Below, one piece after another: positions 20,827-32,763 of a stretch of DNA of 64,000 nt; position 1 is the stretch's first letter; each line of letters starts with the position of its first letter. A program made the position numbers and the translations under genes. Under the pieces are notes generated by a model that did no database searches, was not told the DNA's origin, and saw only the letters and a list, made by a program, of their open reading frames with translations. The DNA comes from Linanthus parryae (lineage: Eukaryota > Streptophyta > Magnoliopsida > Ericales > Polemoniaceae): assembly GCA_023055425.1 (NCBI GenBank), contig JALGPY010000002.1:133568427-133632426 (forward strand). The letters are read 5' to 3'.

Positions 20827-21067
20827 TTGTAAGTTGCCAAACGATGTCTCTGCACTTATGTAATTACTTCTACAGAACTTATGTGAACTTATAATTCTTA
20901 TAATTATAAGTTGCCAAACGATGTCTTCTTATACTTATTGACCAACACGGTGGTTCATTATTTCTACAGAACTTATGTGGCGTTTTCAAATCAACCATTC
21001 GTATACGAAAGAGGATTACCAGTGACCCATCTCCTTAAACAGTGCAGAGACATCGTTTGGCAACTTA
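20827..21067. repeat. Direct and inverted repeats next to a copia gag fragment
   Basis: AAGTTGCCAAACGATGTCT occurs at about 20830 and again at about 20910, each followed by CTACAGAACTTATGTG. The same word with its extension (TCTGCACT) recurs inverted at 21038-21067, where it is the end of the minus-strand gag frame. The arms could form a roughly 240-bp foldback. Confidence 0.8.
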
Positions 21068-21720
21068 TTCCTCCTTTTCCCATAACCCCCATTGGATACC
21101 ATGAATGCACCTGACCCCCAACCGTCCGTAACCCCATATGCGGCCCTCTTCCGCATCTCCCTTGTATGTCGAGATGATCTTACCTCGTACCCCTCATAAG
21201 ACGGTGGTAGAGACACCAACAAAATCAGCGCGACATCTTCATCACTTATCTCAGTATTGTTTCGCAACTCAAGCAAAATAGTATTAAGATGATCCAAGTG
21301 ATCTCTTAGATCCTTACCTTCCCCCATGCATAGACCAAAGAGTTGTTGCTTCAACATCAACATGTTGGTGAACGACTTCTTCTTGTATAGGCTCTCCAGC
21401 TTGCTCAATATTTTTCAGCAGTCTCTTGATCCGCAACCTCTATGATCACATCGTCCGCCAAACACAGCATGATCGTTGAGTGTGCTCTTTTCTCCAACGT
21501 CTTGTACTCCTTGGTGGTTGAAGAAGCCCCCTCTTTATCTTCCCCCAATAGAAACTACATGCCTTGCTGCTTCAACAAAGAACGTACCTTGATCTGCCAA
21601 GGACTGAAATTGTTTCTCCACGTGAACTTGTCGATCTTGGTCATTCCCCGTTCATCTTCTCTGCAGCTCCTTTTCCAGATCTATAACCCCCAAACGCGTG
21701 CTCCACCTTGATCGTGAAAC
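21016..21720 (-). pseudogene. Ty1/copia gag fragment
   Basis: The minus strand, in two registers, gives a gag N-terminal part (IDKFTWRNNFSPWQIKV, LLKQQG, CLADDVIIEVADQETA). It continues with LYKKKSFTNMLMLKQQLF, LRDHLDHLNTILLELRN and ALILLVSLPPSYE. This is the conserved UBN2-type gag order of plant copia elements. It stops before the zinc knuckle, and stops and frameshifts are present. It sits just downstream (minus strand) of a primer site and LTR at 21796-22321. Confidence 0.88.
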
Positions 21721-21795
21721 CATGACTATGAATTTTACTGATTGTGAAACCCTAGCCCTATAGCTCCACCTTGATCTTAGAACACCGCAACCCAA

Positions 21796-21806
21796 GCTCT
21801 GATACC
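21796..21806 (-). other. Primer-binding site of the minus-strand copia fragment
   Basis: The minus strand reads GGTATCAGAGC, complementary to the 3' end of initiator tRNA-Met, directly after the LTR end. Confidence 0.8.
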
Positions 21807-22321
21807 TGTTTGTTATGATTTGGGCAGAGCTTAGAGAACGTTGATAATAGCGAAACAAAAACACAAAAGCACACACTATATAACGTGGTTCACTAGGGAT
21901 GAGCTAGCTACATCCACGACTTGAAAACCACCAATTTAATTGATAGAACCCCAACAAATACAACCCACACAATGTAGAGCACGACCCATAGCCTTTATAT
22001 AGGCCTACTATACAGCTTGTGCCGAAAGAAATACCAAAAACTGAGCTAACGAACAAGGAAACAAAATCTGGCCGCCACCAGTGTTGTCTTCGCACGAAGA
22101 AAATTGTCTCCACGCGAAGAACCTTCGAACAAAGACCATGCTCTTCGCACAAAGACCCTGATGTCAGAAGATTGCTTTCTTCGTCTCGTGCTCCTACGTT
22201 TGGTCCGTTTATTCTCCCACTTTGTTGCCAACTCCTCGCCAAGCCCAAGTACATTTAAGGTACCTTGGTTCCCCACAATTGACGTATTTTCATTTTTTCT
22301 TAACTGATTCAATATTCATCA
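21807..22321 (-). mobile_element. LTR remnant of a Tork/Tnt1-type copia element
   Basis: Starts TGTTTGTTATGATT next to the primer site. Shares the ACGTGGTTCACTAGGG...CTACATCCACGAC type of sequence with the stretches near 58090 and 61280, so all three look like LTRs of related elements. Element A interrupts its right part at 22321/22322, so the rest may resume after 44265. The far boundary is uncertain. Confidence 0.65.
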
Positions 22322-22695
22322 TGTTAGAAGAGAAGAGATGAAAAGGTGCTTTTATGCTGTTTCCAATCTTGGAGGGTCTCAAAGAAAATTCTCACAAAGC
22401 AATTTTTCCTCAACAATTGTTCCCTTGTGATATTTCTATTTCTCTTGAGTTATTATATAATTAGTGAAAGTCTCCATTAGAATATTCGTATTAGTCTAAG
22501 GTCATTATTATCTTTTATACCTCAACAACTGATTGATTTCCATCCGTTGATCTCCTATGTATATATGTTTGTGGTTCGGATGAATAGAGCAAACGTTTGG
22601 TTCATTTCTTATCGATTACTCTCTCTCTCTCTCTCTCTATCTATCTTCTTATCGTCTTCCTCTTCTCTTCAAACCCTAATTTAGGGTTTCTTTCA
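22322..22695 (+). repeat. 5' LTR of copia element A
   Basis: 374 bp, TGTTAGAA...TTTCA, with a (CT)n tract at about 22619-22640 in the region expected for the transcript leader. The primer site TGGTATCAGAGC follows at 22696-22707. Confidence 0.93.
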
Positions 22696-22707
22696 TGGTA
22701 TCAGAGC
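22696..22707 (+). other. Primer-binding site (tRNA-iMet) of element A
   Basis: TGGTATCAGAGC, an exact match to the canonical plant copia primer site, directly abuts the 5' LTR. Confidence 0.95.
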
Positions 22708-22723
22708 CGGGAGTCTTACTTCC

Positions 22724-23515
22724 ATGGCTTCTGCATCTAATCACCTCAAAATACTTGCAAACATCAACAATCGCGTTCCCTATAAGCTAGATAATAGTAA
22801 TTTTGTGTTATGGAAACACCATGTCACCTATGTTCTTCGTACTCAGAGTCTATATGGGTATATTGACGGTTCAATTCGGCCGCCTTCGCCGTTCATCCTT
22901 CATGCCTCCGGTGCCGAGACAACAACTCCGAATCCGGCGTTCACCACCTTGACAATTCAAGATCCGGCGATTCTAACTCTCATCAACGCCACCCTCACTC
23001 AAGAGGCACTCAATCTAGTTACTGGTAAGGACTCATCTAGATCTTCTTGGCTAGCACTCGAAGCAATGTATGCGTACCTCACAAGGTCCAATATCCTTCA
23101 GCCTAAGCATGAATTGTAAAACCTAAAGAAGCTAAATGATTCCGTCGATATATATATGCAAAAAGTTAAACATGATTAATGATAAGCTTGTTGTTTCCAT
23201 GGTTTCCATCGATGAGGAAGATATGCTGTTATATGCTTTAGATGGTTTACACATTGATTATAACCCCTTTAGATCCTCTGTTTTCACCAATTCTGAGCCC
23301 ATCTCTCTTGAAGAACTGCATGTTCTTTTTTGGGCTGAAGAAAAAATGCTTGAATCCAAATGTCGATTGTCTCTAACGCTATCTTTGGATCTACTGCCTT
23401 TAATGCGTATTCTCATGCTTTTAATGTTCATCTGGGCCGTAACCCTTGTCGGGGTGGTCATAGTCAAAACCCTAACCACATAGGTTTTAACAGCCGTGCA
23501 TTTAATTACCGTCTT
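22724..23515 (+). pseudogene. Element A gag, N-terminal and middle parts
   Basis: Begins MASASNHLKILANINN 16 bp after the primer site and runs 131 codons through LDNSNFVLWKHHVTYVLR and DPAILTLINATLTQEA. After a stop it continues as SIDEEDMLLYALDGL and EPISLEELHVLFWAEEKML, then a Gly/Arg/Asn-rich part. These are the signatures of plant copia gag. It is cut off by the gypsy-derived insertion near 23515-23575. Confidence 0.9.
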
Positions 23516-24295
23516 GTCTTATTACTTTGTGCACATTACAACTGCATACTTGCATTGGGTGATTGACTTACATTAAGCTTCGGAGACGAAGCTTTATTTT
23601 AAGGGAGATGTGATGTAATACCTCAGTATTTTAGGGGGGTATTTTCAAACGTTTAATGAACATCTCCCTCTGCTCTCTGTTGACGCCGAGAAAAGACCCA
23701 AGCCGGCGGAACCAGGTCCGACGAACCCAGGACCCCACCTCCGCCTGACGACGTCCGCCTCTGCGCCGCCCCTCTCCTCCCCGTCGCCCTCTCCTTCCGA
23801 CGAGCTCCACAAGCGGTAGTGCCTGTTTTGCTCCAGTTTCGACCAATCACCGCTGCTCCTCCTCGTCCCTGCCATTTGTCCGATCGGTAAATCGAAACCC
23901 ACTGTTGTTGCTCAATCTTTTGTTTCAGAAATTATCTTCGCCTCGCCATCTTGTATTTGGGCGTATAGATGTAACTGTTGTGGGTTTGAGAAGTTGAGGA
24001 TTGAGACAGTGAGTTGTTGGGGAAGAAAATGGTTTGAAACATCTTGTAACTTGTGGGGTAATCTTTGAAGAATCTGAAACTGTAAAGGGGCTATTTGCAT
24101 GTTAATAAGTTGTGGGTTTGTTGTTGTATTTTAATAATCCGTTATCCCTTTTTTTATTAACAAAATGCAGTTTAAAGTTATTCTATACCATAATATCAAT
24201 TAGTATTTCTTATATGTATATATACTTTATCAAATGTAAGTTAACGATCCTTTTTCTAAAAATAAATATGCACATTTATAATCAAATGAAAATAG

Positions 24296-25724
24296 TGTAG
24301 GGTTTTGATTCATGGATGCGCAACGGAAATACAAACAATCATAAAACCATGCAAAACCCTCCAAGGATCACAAGTCAAGAGACATAACGATGGTAAGGGT
24401 AAGAAATCAATAACACACCTTATGGTTCTCCTTTGATGACTTCAATCGCGAATTTGTCACGTTCTCTATGGTTTATCCACGCCTATAGTTGATCCTAGAA
24501 TCTCCCAAGTCCTTGGTTCTAGCCCGGAAGAGGAAGAGGAAGAAAAATCACGCAAAACGAGACCCAAAGGAAGGCTCTCGGCCTCCTTGTGGCCGACGGG
24601 ATGGGCGGCGAGCTAGGGGCGGCGAGCTCCTAGCTTGTTGCTCTCTCTCCTTCTTTTGTTATCTCCCACTCTTGTTATGTTCAATAATGAGCATAAGTTA
24701 TATGGGAAGGAAGGAAGGAAGGTCCTTTATATAGTTCAACAACTCCTTGCCAACTACCTAAAGGACTTATTCTAGTCCTACTAGAATTCAATTTAGTCCC
24801 TTCCTTGCAAATTAGTCCCTACTAAGTTTGCAAGGTTTTGCAAAGTGGTCCTTCTAATTAATTAATCCAATTAATTAATTCCCAAATCTAGTTCAACTCT
24901 ATATAGCGTGTGACCCCATAGGTTCTATCTAGTTAGTAGCAACTTTTTGCTAATATGGAGCGGTTTCTAGCAAAACATCCATTCTAGCCAACTAATAGAA
25001 TAGTCATCTTGACAACCTTTGTACAAGTAATTGTCTCATCCCATTGTCTCTATATCCGGATTGGACACGAGACATACAAGTCACACTCGTATATCCAATC
25101 CATAGTTTCTCGATCCATGGGAATAGCCTTATTCGTGCAAATAACATCAATATCCCATATTGATTTATTTGAGTCTGGGCAGACATTCTATAAGCACTAT
25201 CCCTCGAGTGGCCTAAGATATTTTCTCCCGTTATGTGGGAGGGACAAATTCTATCTACGTCCACTACGATCTCTAAGCTTGCTTCTTATTGTATGCAGTA
25301 CACGCCTTTATAACTACCCAGTTACGGTGTAGTGTTTAACGCTACCAAGATCACAATAATCCACAACTAGAATATCTAGTGAATTCAAGTCTAAGGATGA
25401 CAATACCATTGCACCGCGAGAAGCGCTTGTGACTCAACATAACGTGTATGTAGCCTTCTCGGAGATGGGTCAATCCAGTGCAACATTCCCTAATGCACAC
25501 CTATGTGTTGGATCGTGATATCTCCATATCAATCCAACCCCATACTAGTCTATAGATGACTGTCCCATTAATCATTATACTGGACTAGGGATATTTAAGA
25601 TAAACAACACAATTGTAAATCTAAGGACTTCATTATATTAAATATCCAATAAATAATAAATGAATTTCTAGCCACAAATAATTCATACTAAAACTAGATT
25701 GCCTCTAGGGCATCTATTCCAACA
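24296..25724 (-). repeat. 3' LTR of element B
   Basis: TGTAGGG...CCAACA on the plus strand, that is TGTTGGAATAG...CTACA on its own strand. Next to it the minus strand has the polypurine stretch AAGTGGGAGAC (25725-25735). Confidence 0.95.
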
Positions 25725-25738
25725 GTCTCCCACTTGCA

Positions 25739-26072
25739 CTAGAGCCAATCCGGCGCATCTCGTATGCCCATACTCCTAGTGTGCCCTTCATGCTTCCACT
25801 GCGTGAGAGGCTTTGTAAGTGGGTCTGACAGATTATCATCTGTAGGAATCTTGCATATCCGAACGTATCCTCTATCGATAATATCTCGAATCAGATGAAA
25901 CTTCCTGAGCACGTGCTTGGATTTCTGATGCGATCTTGGTTGCTTTGATTGCACGATCGCCCCAGTGTTGTCACAGTACAACTCAACTGGATCCGCAATG
26001 CTAGGGACCACACCAAGTTCAGAAACAAACTTTCTGATTCAAACAGCTTCCTTTGCTGCGCCATTTGCAGCA
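25739..26072 (-). pseudogene. Element B RNase H C-terminal part
   Basis: Continues through two in-frame stops near 26075-26045, then 90 open codons with LYCDNTGAIVQSK, HQKSKHVLRKFHLIRDII and TDDNLSDPLTKPL, the usual copia RNase H ending, followed within a few bases by the polypurine tract. Confidence 0.93.
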
Positions 26073-26074
26073 AT

Positions 26075-27400
26075 TTACTCAGCCTCTGTTGTAGAATCAG
26101 CTACCGTCTCTTGCTTGGAACTCTTCCAGCTCACCGCTGCTCCATTCAGGCAAAACACATATCCCGACTGTGATCTAAGGTCATCTCTGTCGGTTTGGAA
26201 GCTTGCATCAGTGTAACCCCTTACACGCAACTCTTCCTCACCGCCAAATATCAAGAAAGCATCCTTAGTTCTTCTCAAGTACTTTAGGATGTTCTTGACT
26301 GCAATCCAGTGACTCTCACCCGGATTGGATTGGTATCTGCTTGTCATACTCAAGGCATATGACACATCTGGTCTAGTACATAACATGGCGTACATGATAG
26401 ATCCTATGGCCGAGGCATAGGGAATTCTACTCATGCGTTCCTTCTCAATCTCATTGGAAGGACAACCACTCTTCGAAAGAGTGATTCCATGTGACATGGG
26501 AAAGAATCCCTTCTTGGAATCTTGCATGTTGAACCGTTTCAACACCTTGTCAATATATGTACTTTGACTTAGGCCTAGCAACCTCTTAGATCTATCTCTA
26601 TAGATCTTCATTGAGAAACACTTTCCTAGCCAATCTTTAACAGATTGCAGCATGGGAACATCGTTTCCAATGAGTAGTATGTCATCCACATACAAGACCA
26701 GAAAAGCTACAGAGCTCCTACTAACCTTCTTGTAGACACAAGACTCATCTTCGTTTCTGATGAAGCCAAACTCTTTGACTACTTCATCAAAACGTCGATT
26801 CCAACTCCTAGAAGCTTGCTTCAATCCATAAATGGATCGTTGTAGTTTACAGACTTTGTTGGCTTGCTTTGAATCCTCAAAACCCTCCGGTTGTATTATA
26901 TACACGTCCTCGAGGAGATTCCCATAAAAGAATGCTGTTTTGACATCCATCTGCCAAATCTCATAGTCGTGGTATGCTGCAATCGCAAGTAGGATTCGGA
27001 TGGATTTGGTCATAGCGACTGGTGAAAAGGTTTCATCATAGTCAATACCATGAATATGTCTGAATCCTTTAGCCACCAATCGGCCCTTATAGGTAATCAC
27101 ATTACCATCCATGTCGATCTTCTTCTTGAAGACCCACTTGCACCCTATGGGCCGCGCCCCATCGGGTGGTTCCACCAAAGTCCATACTTTGTTGGTATAC
27201 ATGGATTCCATCTCGGATCTCATGGCTTCCAGCCACTTCTGAGAGTCTGGGCCATTCATGGCCTCCTCATAGGTAGTAGGCTCATCATCTATGAGCATCG
27301 TGTCACCGGAATCGGTCACGAGAAGTCCATACCTCTCGGGTTCCTGGCGCACTCTACTAGATCTACGAAGCTCTTGTGTTACCTGAACATGTTGCTCCAC
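26075..27400 (-). pseudogene. Element B reverse transcriptase and RNase H start
   Basis: 441 codons in the same frame as the integrase. Contains WVFKKKIDMDGN, KGFRHIHGIDYDETFSPVA, QMDVKTAFFYGNL, the catalytic LYVDDILLIGN, and RNase H GYTDASFQTDRDD with SGYVFCLNGAAVSWKS. Between CFSMK and IYRDRSKR about 12 residues of the usual DLGEAAYILGIK block are missing in frame; the related copy at 55480-55700 has them. A TAA stop follows TEAE. Confidence 0.95.
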
Positions 27401-27415
27401 AACTGTTTGTGGTTC

Positions 27416-28690
27416 CTATTCATGTTCCATTATCGGTTCAGTGATTTGTGGTTCTTGAATCTCTTCAAGTTCTACATTCCTCCCACTTGCTTCTTTAGAG
27501 ACAAACTCTCTTTCTAGAAACACGCCGGTCCGAGCAACAAACACTTTGTTCTCGGTTGGATTGTGGAAGTAGTATCCCTTAGTTTCCTTAGGGTACCCCA
27601 CAAATTTACACTTATCCGATTTAGGCCCTAGTTTGTTTGATTGTAAACGTTTTACATAGACATCGCAGCCCCAAATCCTCATGAACGACAGTGTGGGACG
27701 CCTCCCACTCCACATCTCATATGATGTCTTCATGACTGATTTAGATGGAACACGGTTAATGGTGAAAGCTGCACTTAATAGAGCGTAGCCCCAAAATGAT
27801 AATGGAAGATCGGTTTGACACATCATAGATCGAACCATATCCAATAAGGTTCGATTCCTCCTCTCGGACACGCCATTCCATTGTGGCGTTCCGGGTGGAG
27901 TGAGTTGGGACACGATCCCACACTCTCTAAGATAGTCGTCAAACTCTTGGCTTAAGTATTCTCCTCCACGATCCGATCGTAGAGCCTTGATACTTTTGCC
28001 AAGTTGCTTTTCTACTTCATTCTTGAATTCTTTGAACACTTCAAAGGATTCGGATTTTGCCCTCATAAGGTAGACAAATCCATATCTACTGTAATCATCA
28101 GTAAATGTAATGAAGTAGACATAACCACCCCTGGCAGGCGTGGCAAATGGCCCACACACATCGGTATGTATGAGCGTCAATTGCTTACTAGTCCTCTCAC
28201 CTTTCTTATTGAAAGGGGACTTTGTCATTTTTCCCAATAAACAAGCCTCACATGTCTCATATGATTCAAAATCAAATGAGTCTAGTAATCCATCCTTATG
28301 GAGTCTAGATACACGTTTCTCATTTATATGGCCTAAACGACAGTGCCATAAATAAGCAGGATTTAAATCAATTATTTTAATCCGCTTGGTATTAATGTTG
28401 TAGACAGGATTGCTTAGATCAAGGACATAAAGTCCATTAAATAATTGCGCACTAAAATAGTGAATATTATTTAAATAAAAGGAACAACAATTTTTCTTTA
28501 TTGAAATAATAAAACCATCCTTGTCCAAACAAGAAATAGAAATAATGTTTCTGCTCATAGCAGGCACAAAATAGCAATTATTTAATTCTAAAACTAATCC
28601 TGAAGGCAGAGATAGCTCGCACACGCCTATGGCCAACGCAGCAACCTTTGCTCCATTCCCAACGCGCAGATCTACCTCTCCTTTAGCCAT
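27416..28690 (-). pseudogene. Element B GAG-pre-integrase and integrase
   Basis: A continuous 424-codon frame. It carries the end of the protease domain, LWHCRLGHINEKR and CEACLLGKMTKSPF (the HHCC zinc site), then HTDVCGPF, FTDDYSRYG and PPGTPQWNGVSERRNR, the integrase D,D,E core. A TAG stop after PIMEHE interrupts an otherwise continuous frame into RT. Confidence 0.95.
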
Positions 28691-29651
28691 CTTCTACTTC
28701 TCTTTAGATCCTGCATATTTCGACAAATATGAGATCCACATCCAGTATCTAATACCCATGATGTAGAGACAGTTAAATTGACATCTACAACAAAAATACC
28801 TGGTGGCGGTGGAATCACTATTCCAAGCCTCTTGTCCTCCAGATATTTTGGGCAGTTCCTCCTCCAGTGTCCAGGCTGACTGCAGTAGTGACACTCACCT
28901 TTAGTCACACCTTTGGCAATGCCACCAACAGGCTTAAGGGCAGGTTCCTTGGACTTGGCAACTGACTTGCCTTTGTCCTTGGAGGATGAGGCAAACCTTT
29001 TGCCCTTTCCTTTCTGCACCATCATAATGGCCTTACCCTTACCCTTGTTGATGCTCTGTTCAGCCGTCCTCAACATATTGAGTAAATCTGGCAGTGGTTT
29101 CACGATCTCGTTCATGTTATAGTTCATAATGAACTGTCCATAACTCTCGGGCAACGATTGCAACACGAGATCGGTTGCCAACTCTTGGCCGTCGGGAACC
29201 CTAGTCGGGTGAGATTCTCCAAGAACCCGATCATACGGAGTACATGGGGTCCCACCGGGTTCTCTTATGCCAGATAAAACTTGAACAGTGCCTTAGAGAC
29301 CTCATACCTCTCTACCCTTGCCTGCTCTTGGAAGAGCTGCTTCAGATGTTCGATCATATCGGTAGCATTCATGTTTTCGTGTTGCTTCTGAAGCTCAGAA
29401 GTCATGGTGCATAGCATAAGGCAGGCCGCATCATTAGCGTCATCAACACGCTTTTGATACGCCTTTAGGGCAGCAGGTGTTTGGTTCTCTGGACCTTCTG
29501 GAACATGCTCCTCTATTGCGTACAATTTCTTCTCTTGCTTGAGAACAATTCTCAAGTTTCTGTACCAATCAAGAAAGTTGGTTCCAGAGAGCTTGTCCTT
29601 CTCAAGGACAGATCGTAGGGAATGTTGTGAACTCGATGAGTTGTTTGCCAT
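28672..29651 (-). pseudogene. Element B gag and start of protease
   Basis: Starts MANNSSSSQHSLRSVLEKDK (minus strand, 29651) and runs through LDWYRNLRIVLKQEKKLY. A TAA stop follows the KALFKFYLA segment near 29265, and a one-base frameshift lies near 29200. It goes on as ELATDLVLQSLPESYGQF, a Lys-rich linker, the zinc knuckle CHYCSQPGHWRRNC (CX2CX4HX4C, intact), and the protease active site WVLDTGCGSHIC. A frameshift after NMQDLKRSRR separates it from the pol frame. Confidence 0.95.
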
Positions 29652-31321
29652 TTGGAATTCTACAAAAAGGAAAATACGCAAGTTTTAGTATTTGTGAATT
29701 TTTGAATATATTCAATAATGGATAGTTTATCAAATATAGCTCCCACTATTTTACTACAGATTAATAACCCTCAAGATATTATTGCGGAAAATATCCTTAT
29801 ATTTTCAAGTGGGCCATATCCATGTTTCACCTCCTTATGAGCTTGCTTTGGCAAGTCACCCACAATTTAGCTACTTTAGGTAGGAACGATTCCAATTGCA
29901 TCCCATATGCAACTCTTGGTTCAATTGGGCAAATAACTCCTTATTTATCCATCCATAAGGATAATCCCAATTGATTGCCTCTAGGTTTCTTAATCAAATT
30001 AATAGCCTAGTTGTGTTCAACCTCTTATCTAAACAATTGCACATTGTTACGTGCCATCGCATTCCATCATTATGAACCAAGTCACCATGATTTGGCACGC
30101 ACGAACTTGATAAATAATGATGATAATCAGTGTTTAAATAACGAGAAGGCAAGAACACAATATTTGAATTTTGAGGGATTTTTAAATTCAATTTTAATTG
30201 TTTTGTTGATCAATATCAACTAATCTATCTATTTGAGTTTGGGCACAACTCCAAATAATAGATCCGGGTTGTCTAATTATCTTATTATCCTATTTGCATG
30301 CATCATCCATACACCAACCACACAATAATAAGACATTAAAATAAACAACCACAAAACAGAAATAAAACGTGATGTGGATATGGCCTTTTCTAGACTAAGA
30401 TAATTCCAAGCCAATGGAATTATCTATGAACCCTAAACAAACACATCTCCATGCGTCTTGATCTTTTGGTCCATCCTTCATAGTCACGTGGAATGCTCCA
30501 TGCTCCATGCTCTATCTTTTGTGGCTTCTTTGGCTTTGGGCTCCTTTTCTTCAATCTTGGCTAACAATCTACTTTATCTAGCACTAGCTAACTTCTATAC
30601 TAAATAAAATAAATCTCACAAGTTGAGAAAAAAAATAGCACGCAGGCCATAAAACCCTAATTAATTATTACAATTAATTGATCAGCTCGCAGGCCGTAAA
30701 ACCAAAACACAAAATTAAACATCCACATCAAACCACATCCTAAGGCCATATCCAATCACCATGCGAATTGCACATAAACAGTTAAAATCCAATTTTAACG
30801 CGCTTGGTCAATTTTAATTGATTTTAGGATTTCTAGGGTTAAAACGGTCCATGGGCTCAACAATCAAATTGCCCGGGCCCAATAAGATGAACCACAAGGC
30901 CCTAGGGCCGGCCCGGCCCAAAACCCACAAGCCTGGGCCGCGGGTTAGGGCCGCCCGGCCCCTAGGGCGGCCAAGCTTGGGCGGCAAGCAAAGGGGGGCG
31001 GTCCCTTAGGGGGCCGAACCTCCTTATGGGAGTTGTTTCCAAAACAACTCCCTTGCTTGGTGCCCAAGTTTGGTTGTTTCCTTGTTTTGGGAGAACTCCT
31101 TCTTCCCCAAGGATGCCCAAACCCTAGATCTAAGATCCTAAAATTTCTCAAACTCACCAATTGATGCATCCAATTCAAAAATTAGATCTTGTTATGATTA
31201 ATTATTGACAAATTGCATCCCATGCTTGATTTGTCTTGTTTTACGCGATAAACAGTCAAATTAAGGTGTAAAACAACTAAAAACGTAACACATAAACCAC
31301 GTTTATGCTCTACGACCTGTG
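29652..31321 (-). other. Untranslated leader of element B
   Basis: About 1.67 kb between primer site and gag start with no frame resembling a protein. It includes a GC-rich part (30865-31010) of GGCCC/GGGCC words and long AT-rich parts. Confidence 0.75.
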
Positions 31322-31333
31322 GCTCTGATACCA
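31322..31333 (-). other. Primer-binding site of element B
   Basis: The minus strand reads TGGTATCAGAGC one base after the 5' LTR end; tRNA-iMet type. Confidence 0.95.
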
Positions 31334-31334
31334 C

Positions 31335-32763
31335 TGCAGGGTTTTAATTCATGGATGCGCAACGGAAACACAAACAATCATAAAACCATGCAAAACCCTC
31401 CAAGGATCACAAGTCAAGAGACATAACGATGGTAAGGGTAAGAAATCAATAACACACCTTAGGGTTCTCCTTTGATGACTTCAAACGCGAATTGTGTCAC
31501 GTTCTCTATGGTTGATCCACGCCTAGAGTTGATCCTAGAATCTCCCAAGTCCTTGGTGCTAGCCCGGAAGAGGAAGAGGAAGAAAAATCACGCAAAACGA
31601 GACCCAAAGGAAGGCTCTCGGCCTCCTTGTGGCCGACGGGATGGGCGGCGAGCTAGGGGCGGGGAGCTCCTAGCTTGTTGCTCTCTTTCCTTCTTTTGTT
31701 CTCTCCCACTCTTGTTATGTTCAATAATGAGCATAAGTTATATGGGAAGGAAGGAAGGAAGGTCCTTTATATAGTCCAACAACTCCTTGCCAACTACCTA
31801 AAAGACTTATTCTAGTCCTACTAGAATTCAATTTAGTCCCTTCCTTGCAAATTAGTCCCTACTAAGTTTGCAAGGTTTTGCAAAGTGATCATTCTAATTA
31901 ATTAATCCAATTAATTAATTCCCAAATCTAGTTCAACTCTATATAGCGTGTGACCCCATAGGTTCTATCTAGTTGCTAGCAACTATTTGCTAATATGGAG
32001 CGGTTTCTAGCAAAACATCCATTCTAGCCAACTAATAGAATAGTCATCTTGACAACCTTTGTACAAGTAATTGTCTCATCCCTTTGTCTCTATATCCGGA
32101 TTGGACATGAGACATACAAGTCACACTCGTATATCCAATCCATAGTTTCTCGATCCATGGGAATAGCCTTATTCGTGCAAATAACATCAATATCCCATAT
32201 TGATTTATTTGAGTCTGGTCAGACATTCTATAAGCACTATCCCTCGAGTGGCCTAGGATATTTGCTCCTGTTATGTGGGAGGGACAAATTCTATCTACGT
32301 CCACTACGATCTCTAAGCTTGCTTCTTATTGTATCCAGTACACGCCTTTATAACTACCCAGTTACGGTGTAGCGTTTAACGCTACCAAGATCACAATAAT
32401 CCACAACTAGAATATCTAGTGACTTCAAGTCTAAGGATGACAATACCATTGCACCGCGAGAAGCACTTCTGACTCAACATAACATGTATGTAGCCTTCTC
32501 GGAGATGGGTCAATCCAGTGCAACATTCCCTAATGCACACCTATGTGTTGGATCGTGATATCTCCATATCAATCCAACCCCATACTAGACTATAGATGAC
32601 TGTCTCATTAATCATTATACTGGGCTAGGGATATTTAAGATAAACAACACAATTGTAAATCTAAGGAATTCATTATATTAAATATCCAATAAATAATAAA
32701 TGAATTTCTAGCCACAAATAATTCATACTAAACTAGATTGCCTCTAGGGCATCTATTCCAACA
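31335..32763 (-). repeat. 5' LTR of element B
   Basis: Same length as its partner (1429 bp) with about 37 differences and two single-base indels. Contains a (GGAA)n stretch near 31745-31762. Confidence 0.95.

Larger units (their letters stand above)
24296..32763 (-). mobile_element. Copia element B (minus strand, nearly complete, 8468 bp)
   Basis: Two 1429-bp LTRs (24296-25724 and 31335-32763) with exact 5-bp target duplications AATAG (24291-24295, 32764-32768). On the minus strand the order is 5' LTR, primer site (31322-31333), a leader of about 1.65 kb, gag, protease, integrase, RT, RNase H, polypurine tract, 3' LTR. Long LTRs and leader suggest the Tork/Angela group. LTRs differ at roughly 37 of 1429 positions by hand count (about 2.6%), making it the youngest element of the nest. 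Several stops, frameshifts and an RT deletion show it cannot move on its own. Confidence 0.96.

Noticed and set aside
32049..32372. 107-codon frame in the element B LTR, also present at 25009-25332
   Set aside because: Present in both LTR copies with matching substitutions but no domain. LTRs are non-coding, so duplication alone explains the pair.
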